A DNA stretch of 10,625 nt from Thermoplasmata archaeon (GTDB taxonomy: Archaea > Thermoplasmatota > Thermoplasmata > Thermoplasmatales > Thermoplasmataceae): assembly GCA_021850835.1 (NCBI GenBank), contig JAJZKS010000039.1, positions 1-10,625 on the forward strand, given 5' to 3'. Below are positions 5,635 to 10,625 of the stretch, piece by piece. The translations under genes and the position numbers were made by a program. Numbering within the stretch: the first letter of the stretch is position 1; each line of letters begins with the position of its first letter. The notes under the pieces are model-generated. The model made no database searches and was not told where the DNA came from. It saw nothing but the letters and a program-made list of their open reading frames with translations.

Positions 5635-6624
5635 ATGGCAACGCCACATCACCCCAGACGGGGGTCTATGGGTTACTACCCACGGGTACGTTCGAAGAGA
5701 ATGCAAGGTGACATCCGCAGCTGGCCTAATGGAGATGGAGCAGCAAAGATCCAGGCTTTCGCAGGCTATAAGGTCGGAATGACACATGTTGAAATGGTAG
5801 ACTACAGGCAGAAAAGCGTCACAGCAGGACAGAACATCATGTCTGCAGTCACAGTGGTAGAGGTTCCTCCACTCAGCGTGGCGGGAATCAGGTATTATGA
5901 TGAAACCATTGAGGGCCTAAGAATTGTTTATGAGAAATGGGCCGAGAACCTTGACAAGGAGGTTGCAAGGAGAGTTACAGCAACCAAGAACAGAAAGGAT
6001 CCTCCAATGGTTACCGAAGTTTCAGACGTAAGGTTAATCGTCCACACAAATCCACAGCTTATTACTGGAGTTCCTTCAAAGACACCAGAAATTTTTGAAA
6101 TCAGAGTGAGCGGAAACGATGTCAAGGAAAAGATGAAATATGCAGAAGAACACCTTGGCAAGCAGCTTCATTTTTCAGATTTCTCAAAGGCAGGAAATTT
6201 TGCTGACATCATCGGGGTCACGAAAGGCAAAGGTTTCCAGGGCCACGTTAAGAGATTTGGCGTAAAGCTCCTTTCAAAGCACAACAGGAAACACAGAAGG
6301 ATGATTGGTACGCTTGGTCCATGGCACCCAGATTGGGTGAGGAACACAGTTCCACAGGCAGGACAGATAGGTACTCACCAAAGGACCGCACATAACATCC
6401 GTATCATAAAACATGGAAAGAATGAGGGCGAGGACGAAATCAATGTCAAGGGAGGCTTCACAAATTACGGCCTTGTCAGGACAGAATATGTACTGTTGCA
6501 CGGCTCAATTCCAGGAGCATCTAAAAGGCTCATAAAATTCAGGGACCCAGCAAGGCAGCAGGTTCCATCTGTTGAGAACCTCACTGTTTCGTATGTTTCC
6601 AGGGAATCAAAACAGGGTGATTAA
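5635..6624 (+). CDS. rpl3: Large subunit ribosomal protein uL3
   Basis: uL3 is an early-assembling protein of the 50S subunit whose extension reaches the peptidyl-transferase region. The 329 residues match the usual archaeal length. The basic N-terminus, with HHPRRGSMGYYPRVRSKR, is typical of archaeal uL3. The region GKGFQGHVKRFG and the stretch GTLGPWHPDWVRNTVPQAGQ (225-244, with W230), then GTHQRTAHN, form the conserved tryptophan-finger and rRNA-binding segment. The start at ATG 5635 is set by AGGTGA at 5623-5628 with 6-nt spacing. It is first in an operon headed by the TATA box at 5507, and uL4 follows 2 nt after its stop. Confidence 0.97.
   Translation: MATPHHPRRGSMGYYPRVRSKRMQGDIRSWPNGDGAAKIQAFAGYKVGMTHVEMVDYRQKSVTAGQNIMSAVTVVEVPPLSVAGIRYYDETIEGLRIVYEKWAENLDKEVARRVTATKNRKDPPMVTEVSDVRLIVHTNPQLITGVPSKTPEIFEIRVSGNDVKEKMKYAEEHLGKQLHFSDFSKAGNFADIIGVTKGKGFQGHVKRFGVKLLSKHNRKHRRMIGTLGPWHPDWVRNTVPQAGQIGTHQRTAHNIRIIKHGKNEGEDEINVKGGFTNYGLVRTEYVLLHGSIPGASKRLIKFRDPARQQVPSVENLTVSYVSRESKQGD
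6615..6621 (+). promoter_or_regulatory. Shine-Dalgarno site deciding the TTG start of uL4
   Basis: GGGTGAT, inside the last codons of uL3, lies 5 nt before TTG 6627. It supports TTG as the initiator, giving the expected uL4 N-terminus. Confidence 0.7.
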
Positions 6625-6626
6625 TC

Positions 6627-7388
6627 TTGAAATCTAACGTTTACAATCTTGAAGGAAAAGTGAAGAAAGAGATAGAACTCCCTGAAGTCTTCTCCACAGT
6701 TCCGAGGGCAGACCTCATAAGGAAGGCATTCAGGGCAATATCACTTTCATTAAGGCAGCCTTACGGGGCATCACCACTGGCAGGGACAAGGAGAGTTGGA
6801 CATAACTCTGGACCTGGCCGTGGTGCAGCAAGGATCCCGAGGGCAACTTCCGGCTCAAACAATGCGGTCCTTCTGGCCAGCTTCGTTGGCGGCAGGAGTG
6901 CCCACGCACCAAGGACCTCTAAGATATTGCACAAGGGTATTAATGAGAAGGAAAGAAAACTCGCAAGATCCGGGGCAATCGCAATGACCACTTCACTGGA
7001 ATCAGTGCAGGCAAGGGGCCATAGGGTTCCAGAAGGGGCAACTCTCCCAATCATAGTGGAAAACAAGCTTGAGGAAATCAGGAAGACAAAGGAAGCAAGA
7101 GAGTTCCTTGAGACCATAGGGCTCTTCGACGATGTCATGAGATCAAAAGAAGGCACAAAGGTCAGAGCTGGAAGAGGAAAGATGAGGGGAAGGAGATACA
7201 AACAGCCCAAGAGCCTTCTCATCGTAGGTACTTCCAAAGAGAACCTTAGAGCATTTTCATCACTTCCTGGCGTTGATGTGGCGACACCAAATAGCCTTAG
7301 CATCAGGAAACTTGCCCCAGGCGGAGTCGGGGGAAGATTGACAGTTTTCACAGAGTCTGCGATCGAGAGCATGAGGAGTGGGCAATAA
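6627..7388 (+). CDS. rpl4: Large subunit ribosomal protein uL4
   Basis: uL4 binds 23S rRNA domain I, and its long loop lines the peptide exit tunnel with uL22. The 253 residues have the archaeal/eukaryotic form. The N-terminal strand VYNLEGKVKKEIELPEVF is followed by the basic glycine-rich loop GASPLAGTRRVGHNSGPGRG (47-66). A conserved SAHAPRTSKILHKGINEKER block and the C-terminal globular part containing GRGKMRGRRYKQPKS come next. Initiation is at TTG 6627, and the stop TAA shares its last base with the ATG of uL23 (TAATG), so the genes are coupled. Confidence 0.96.
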   Translation: MKSNVYNLEGKVKKEIELPEVFSTVPRADLIRKAFRAISLSLRQPYGASPLAGTRRVGHNSGPGRGAARIPRATSGSNNAVLLASFVGGRSAHAPRTSKILHKGINEKERKLARSGAIAMTTSLESVQARGHRVPEGATLPIIVENKLEEIRKTKEAREFLETIGLFDDVMRSKEGTKVRAGRGKMRGRRYKQPKSLLIVGTSKENLRAFSSLPGVDVATPNSLSIRKLAPGGVGGRLTVFTESAIESMRSGQ

Positions 7389-7639
7389 TGGTTGATTACA
7401 TAATCAAGCCTGTCGCCACAGAAAAAACAATGCTGCAGGTGGAAAAAGAAAACAAACTGACATTCATAGTGCACAAAAAGAGCACAAAGGCAGAGATCAA
7501 GAAAGAAGTTGAGGAGAGATTTTCAGTGAAGGTCGATTCAGTGAATATGCTCATCACAAAGGCTGGCAAGAAGGCTGTTGTTAAACTCTCTTCCGAATAT
7601 TCTGCTGATGACATTGCAGGGAGGATAGGAATATTCTGA
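7388..7639 (+). CDS. rpl23: Large subunit ribosomal protein uL23
   Basis: uL23 sits at the rim of the exit tunnel and is a docking site for factors such as the signal recognition particle. The 83 residues fit the compact archaeal form. It starts with IIKPVATEKTM, the family hallmark, then KLTFIVHKKSTKAEIKKEVE and VKVDSVNMLITKAGKKAVVKL. The ATG overlaps the uL4 stop by one base. The tip extension of bacterial uL23 is absent, as expected for archaea. Confidence 0.96.
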   Translation: MVDYIIKPVATEKTMLQVEKENKLTFIVHKKSTKAEIKKEVEERFSVKVDSVNMLITKAGKKAVVKLSSEYSADDIAGRIGIF

Positions 7640-7647
7640 GGTGAATT

Positions 7648-8340
7648 ATGGGTAAACTAATCATACCACAGAGAAGAGGAAAAGGAGGGCTTGTCTACAC
7701 AAGCCCAAGCCACAGGCACGTTGGTGAGTTGAAATTAATACCTGAAGGAGAGTACAAGGTAGCTGACCTTATACACGCACCAGGCAGGAACGCACCAGTT
7801 CTAGTGCTTTCAAACTCAAATGGGGAGAAATATCTCCAGATTGCTTTCAACGGCGCATTTGTGGGGCAGAGCCTTCAGTCTGGGCCTCAGGTTCATGCAG
7901 CCCTGGGAAACACGATTTCACTCGGTTCTGTGCCAGACGGTTCATATGTCCACAACATTGAGAGCATACCAGGAGACGGAGGAAAGTTCTGCAGAACAGC
8001 CGGAACCAGCGCGCAGGTTATCAGTCATGGAGAGAGTGTAGCAGTAAAACTTTCATCGGGAAAGATCAAGCAGTTCCACCCGCTTTGCAGGGCCACCCTT
8101 GGCTTTGTCGCAGGGTCCGGAAGCAAGGATATCCCAATTCTTAAAGCAGGAAGAAATGTGCACTACCACCAGAGCAGGGCCAAGAGGCCATTCTCTGTCA
8201 GGGGAGTCGCAATGAATGCAGTAAACCACCCGCATGGAGGAGGAAACCACCAGCACGTTGGAAGGCCGAGCACAGTGGGAAGAGGAACCCCCCCGGGAAG
8301 GAAGGTTGGAAGACTTTCACCTAAGAGGAGGAAGAAGTAA
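7648..8340 (+). CDS. rpl2: Large subunit ribosomal protein uL2
   Basis: uL2 is required for subunit joining and lies next to the peptidyl-transferase centre. The 230 residues are in the archaeal range. The N-terminus [13 protein letters not shown] is archaeal. The oligonucleotide-binding and SH3-like domains span the middle, including [13 protein letters not shown] and [18 protein letters not shown]. The C-terminal [19 protein letters not shown] (near 190-208) contains the conserved histidine region implicated in peptidyl-transferase function. It ends in a basic tail ([17 protein letters not shown]). GAGGTGAA, overlapping the uL23 stop, positions ATG 7648. Confidence 0.97.
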   Translation: MGKLIIPQRRGKGGLVYTSPSHRHVGELKLIPEGEYKVADLIHAPGRNAPVLVLSNSNGEKYLQIAFNGAFVGQSLQSGPQVHAALGNTISLGSVPDGSYVHNIESIPGDGGKFCRTAGTSAQVISHGESVAVKLSSGKIKQFHPLCRATLGFVAGSGSKDIPILKAGRNVHYHQSRAKRPFSVRGVAMNAVNHPHGGGNHQHVGRPSTVGRGTPPGRKVGRLSPKRRKK

Positions 8341-8342
8341 TT

Positions 8343-8801
8343 ATGGCACAGAATAAACAGGCATCAGTAAAATCAATCAAGAGAAGGGCGCGAAAATCAC
8401 AGAAAGTAGTGATGGGGCGCTCTAAGGAATTCCACTTCAAGGGGCTTTCACTGGAAGAGCTTCAGGCACTTCCCATGGACAAGCTTCTGGAAGTCCTTCC
8501 GGCCAGGGCAAGAAGGTCACTCAAGAGAGAAAGCAACCACGAGCAGAATGTGGTCTATACAAAGCTCTCATCCGAAAATGTTCACGAGTTGAAGACTCAC
8601 GTGAGGGATGCAATAATCATGCCCAAGTTCGTTGGAAAGGTTGTTGAAGTATACAACGGAAACTCATACGTCAAGTTTGAAATCAGGCCAGAAATGATAG
8701 GTCACTACCTGGGCGAGTTTGCACCCACAAGAAAAGATGTAAAACACTCTGGCCCCGGAGTTGGAGCTACAAGGTCTTCGAAATTCATGCCACTGAAGTG
8801 A
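8343..8801 (+). CDS. rps19: Small subunit ribosomal protein uS19
   Basis: uS19 lies in the head of the 30S subunit, pairs with uS13 and contacts the A-site tRNA region. The 152 residues match the archaeal/eukaryotic (S15-type) form, which is longer than the bacterial protein because of an N-terminal extension (KRRARKSQKVVMGRSKEFHFKG). Conserved parts include LPARARRSLKR, VHELKTHVRDAIIMPKFVGK and the C-terminal GHYLGEFAPTRKDVKHSGPG. The strong site GAGGAGGA (8325-8332), within the uL2 tail, lies 10 nt upstream; the intergenic gap is 2 nt. Confidence 0.96.
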   Translation: MAQNKQASVKSIKRRARKSQKVVMGRSKEFHFKGLSLEELQALPMDKLLEVLPARARRSLKRESNHEQNVVYTKLSSENVHELKTHVRDAIIMPKFVGKVVEVYNGNSYVKFEIRPEMIGHYLGEFAPTRKDVKHSGPGVGATRSSKFMPLK

Positions 8802-8806
8802 TGTAA

Positions 8807-9256
8807 ATGAAAGGATACGCAATAGCACAGATACCGGAAAGATCCGCAATCGCAAGGGCAAAAGAAGTGGATATTTCATTGAAAGATGCAGTAAACATTG
8901 CACACCACCTCAGGGGAATGGGGCTGGAAAGGGCTAAGGACACGCTTGAAAAAGTAATTGCAAAGGAACAGCCCGTACCGTACTTCAGATACCTTGACTC
9001 AGTTTCCCACAGAAGGGGAACAGGGCCTGGAAGGTACCCGGTCAGGGCAGCAAAAGCATTTCTTGACCTGCTCAACAATGTTGAAGCTAATGCAGAATTC
9101 AAGAGCCTGGACACAGACTCATTGAAAATACTTCATGTTTCAGCATCCAAGGGCCGTGTCATAAAGAAGTATTCCCCAAAAGCCTATGGAAGGGCAGGGG
9201 CATTCTTTAGAGATTTAATCAATATCGATATCGTAGTTGAGGAGGTTACAGAATGA
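8807..9256 (+). CDS. rpl22: Large subunit ribosomal protein uL22
   Basis: uL22 spans the 50S subunit, and its beta-hairpin lines the exit tunnel near the uL4 loop. The 149 residues match the archaeal length. The helical core includes [19 protein letters not shown] and [12 protein letters not shown]. The motif [20 protein letters not shown] (68-87) and EANAEFKSL are family hallmarks, and [19 protein letters not shown] forms the tunnel hairpin. It starts at ATG 8807 with only a weak upstream AAGTGAT. Its stop overlaps the uS3 start in ATGA, indicating coupling. Confidence 0.95.
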   Translation: MKGYAIAQIPERSAIARAKEVDISLKDAVNIAHHLRGMGLERAKDTLEKVIAKEQPVPYFRYLDSVSHRRGTGPGRYPVRAAKAFLDLLNNVEANAEFKSLDTDSLKILHVSASKGRVIKKYSPKAYGRAGAFFRDLINIDIVVEEVTE

Positions 9257-9915
9257 AGGAAAGGAAATTTGTGGCAAATTCAGTAAATAAGCTTCTTGTC
9301 ACTGAGTATCTGAGAAGTGCCACAGAGAGTGCAGGATTTGGCGGCCTCGAGATGAAGAGGACCCCATTCGGAACAAACATCACACTGTATGCAAATAAGC
9401 CGGGCCTGGTAATTGGAAGGCACGGCGGAAAAGTCCAGGAAATTACAGAAACACTGGAAAAGAAGTACAAGGTAGAATCACCGCAGATAGAAGTCAAGGA
9501 AATCAATGAGCCAGACCTGAATCCTCAGGTAGTTTCCAAGAAGATTGCCCTTTCACTTGAGAAGGGTTGGTCTTACAGGAAAGCAGGAAACACTTCACTG
9601 AGAAGGGTTACCGAAAGTGGAACCAGGGGAGTCATGATAAGGATCGCCGGAAAGATATCCGGTGAGAGGGGTAGAACACAGAAGTTCACCTATGGTTCAA
9701 TCAAATATTCCGGTGAACCCGCAAGGGCCGGAATGGAAACAGGATTTTCAATAGCCAAGATGAAACTCGGTGTCATCGGGGTCAGCGTGAAAATGCTCAG
9801 AAATGACTACAAGCTTCCGGATGAAATCGTTGCAGACATAAGGCCACAGGTGCAAACCGTATCAGAGGTGCAGGAAAATGGAGCTAAGAGCGAAACAACT
9901 AAAACAAATGAGTAA
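9253..9915 (+). CDS. rps3: Small subunit ribosomal protein uS3
   Basis: uS3 lies at the mRNA entry channel and helps unwind mRNA. The 220 residues start with a short basic segment, followed by a type II KH domain with [17 protein letters not shown] (GRHGG at 55-59). The C-terminal domain contains [19 protein letters not shown] and [16 protein letters not shown]. It ends in a charged low-complexity tail ([22 protein letters not shown]), common in archaeal uS3. GAGGAGGT (9239-9246) sets ATG 9253, which overlaps the uL22 stop. The last 38 bases overlap the uL29 gene. Confidence 0.97.
   Translation: MKERKFVANSVNKLLVTEYLRSATESAGFGGLEMKRTPFGTNITLYANKPGLVIGRHGGKVQEITETLEKKYKVESPQIEVKEINEPDLNPQVVSKKIALSLEKGWSYRKAGNTSLRRVTESGTRGVMIRIAGKISGERGRTQKFTYGSIKYSGEPARAGMETGFSIAKMKLGVIGVSVKMLRNDYKLPDEIVADIRPQVQTVSEVQENGAKSETTKTNE
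9865..9870 (+). promoter_or_regulatory. Shine-Dalgarno site of uL29 inside uS3
   Basis: GAGGTG inside the uS3 coding region lies 7 nt before ATG 9878. It favours this start over the internal ATG at 9908-9910, giving a 38-base overlap between genes. Confidence 0.7.
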
Positions 9916-10081
9916 GGAAGAGGTACAGGATAAGCTTAAGGCCCTCAAGGAGTCATTGCTCAATGAAAGGGCATCCGTGGCAATGGGAGGGGCTCCAACA
10001 AATCCTGGTAAGATAAAGTCAATAAGAAGGCAGATCGCCAGAATATTAACTGTTCTGGGCTCGGAGGATAACAAAGAATGA
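9878..10081 (+). CDS. rpl29: Large subunit ribosomal protein uL29
   Basis: uL29 is a two-helix protein beside uL23 at the exit tunnel. The 67 residues match the family. [20 protein letters not shown] corresponds to the usual 'lr..ei..ms.eEl..kl' start, followed by the second helix [18 protein letters not shown], with the conserved basic R-R-x-I-A-R. Choosing the start at 9878 keeps the first family segment, although it creates a 38-base overlap with uS3. GAGGTG supports it. Its TGA overlaps the ATG of the next gene. Confidence 0.93.
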   Translation: MELRAKQLKQMSKEEVQDKLKALKESLLNERASVAMGGAPTNPGKIKSIRRQIARILTVLGSEDNKE

Positions 10082-10377
10082 AGGATAAGAATTTCACTGG
10101 TTTGCCAAAGGAGCTGCAACCTTGGGAAGGATTTACAAGGGACAGCCAGGCAGTGAAAGTCAGCGTAGACAAAAGAAGGTACGGAAAGAACGTGACAATA
10201 ATCGAAGGGATTGACCCAAAGTCTGAAAATATCTGGGATATCGCCAAGGAACTCAAAAAGAAGGTTGCCTCAGGCGGTACCGTGAAGGACAACAAGACCA
10301 TTGAACTTCAGGGGGACCACAGGGACACTGTGAAAAAATATCTGGAGGACATCGGGTTTAAGGTGGAGCTGGTTTAG
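10078..10377 (+). CDS. Translation initiation factor aIF1 (SUI1 family)
   Basis: aIF1 binds the 30S subunit near the P site and helps discriminate start codons during initiation. The 99 residues match the archaeal length. The SUI1 fold is visible as AVKVSVDKRRYGKNVTIIEG (25-44), with the conserved basic loop RRYGK. Helix IWDIAKELKKKVASGGTVKD (52-71) and IELQGDHRDTVKKYLEDIGF, with its GDHRD turn, follow. The site GGAGGAT (10063-10069) lies 8 nt upstream, and the ATG overlaps the uL29 stop in ATGA. The position between uL29 and the RNase P gene is the standard archaeal arrangement. Confidence 0.95.
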   Translation: MKDKNFTGLPKELQPWEGFTRDSQAVKVSVDKRRYGKNVTIIEGIDPKSENIWDIAKELKKKVASGGTVKDNKTIELQGDHRDTVKKYLEDIGFKVELV

Positions 10378-10625
10378 ATGGATGCAAAGGACTACGCAAG
10401 GGAATTCATCGGCAGCACCATAAGGGTAATTTCCCACTCAAATTCCCTCTTCAAGGGTTTGGAGGGAGAAATTCTGGACGAGACTGCAAGAACTTTCAGG
10501 ATTAGGTCACATGGAAAGCTGAAAATCATTCCAAAGGCAACAGGAAAATTCATGATCACATCTGATAGATTCAATCTGAAGGTGCAGGGCAGCTCAATAC
10601 TCATGAGGCCCGAGGAACGCCTGAA
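10378..10625 (+). CDS. rnp1: Ribonuclease P protein component 1 (Rpp29/Pop4 family), partial at window end
   Basis: This is the archaeal homologue of human Rpp29, a protein subunit of RNase P, which with its RNA removes 5' leaders from tRNA precursors. Eighty-two codons are present and the gene runs off the right edge. ATG 10378 follows the aIF1 stop directly, with AGGTGGAG (10361-10368) upstream. The visible part has the family pattern. It begins AKDYAREFIGSTIRVISHSN and continues FKGLEGEILDETARTFRIR, a strand-rich Sm-like core. KLKIIPKATGKFMI follows, and the segment ends ILMRPEERL, resembling the conserved 'RPE.R' near the family C-terminus. Its place after aIF1 is the expected archaeal gene order. 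Confidence 0.92.
   Translation, partial: MDAKDYAREFIGSTIRVISHSNSLFKGLEGEILDETARTFRIRSHGKLKIIPKATGKFMITSDRFNLKVQGSSILMRPEERL

Noticed and set aside
5518..5787. Minus-strand frame over the uL3 promoter and start
   Set aside because: It overlaps the uL3 N-terminus and the promoter and has no recognisable features.
6761..7474. 237-residue minus-strand frame opposite uL4 and uL23
   Set aside because: It is the antisense shadow of conserved ribosomal genes; its composition is not that of a real protein family.
1..10625. CRISPR array or insertion sequence
   Set aside because: No regularly spaced repeats and no transposase or terminal inverted repeats with target duplications were seen on reading.

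Overview
The window comes from an archaeon, most likely a member of the Thermoplasmata (Thermoplasmatales type). The evidence is the archaeal ribosomal gene order uL3-uL4-uL23-uL2-uS19-uL22-uS3-uL29-aIF1-RNase P Rpp29, with no S10 at the front and no L16 between uS3 and uL29. TATA-box promoters, Shine-Dalgarno sites of the GGTGA/GGAGG type and a tRNA-Lys without an encoded CCA agree with this. The genus is an inference from the flavour of the proteins, not a proof.

Layout. Positions 10-83 hold tRNA-Lys(CUU) on the minus strand with its own TATA box. After a non-coding gap with one good RNA hairpin (272-308), positions 439-1137 encode on the minus strand a secreted, beta-rich, TasA/camelysin-like protein with a SipW-type signal peptide. 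A 535-nt divergent regulatory region (1138-1672) with palindromes and TATA boxes separates it from a plus-strand cluster. That cluster holds a winged-helix regulator with a possible degenerate nuclease-like N-terminus (1673-2404), a three-helix membrane protein broken by a one-base frameshift in a G6 tract (2442-3051), a DUF5305-like membrane protein (3281-4225) and a SipW-like signal peptidase I with an unusually large membrane domain (4222-5397).

From 5507 onward is the ribosomal protein operon: promoter with an operator-like palindrome, a leader of about 100 nt with a possible upstream peptide, then ten tightly packed genes. The last gene (Rpp29) runs off the window.

How the parts fit. 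The accessory block 439-5397 looks like an export-and-assembly locus for an extracellular TasA-like fibre. The signal peptidase would mature the TasA-like subunit, the DUF5305-like and small membrane proteins would act at the membrane, and the winged-helix protein would control the divergent promoters. TasA fibres of Bacillus and the TasA-related archaeal bundling pili of Pyrobaculum are the known parallels. The block is visibly more AT-rich than the ribosomal operon. The ribosomal block is an ordinary conserved operon; its promoter and leader are the only parts worth a closer look.
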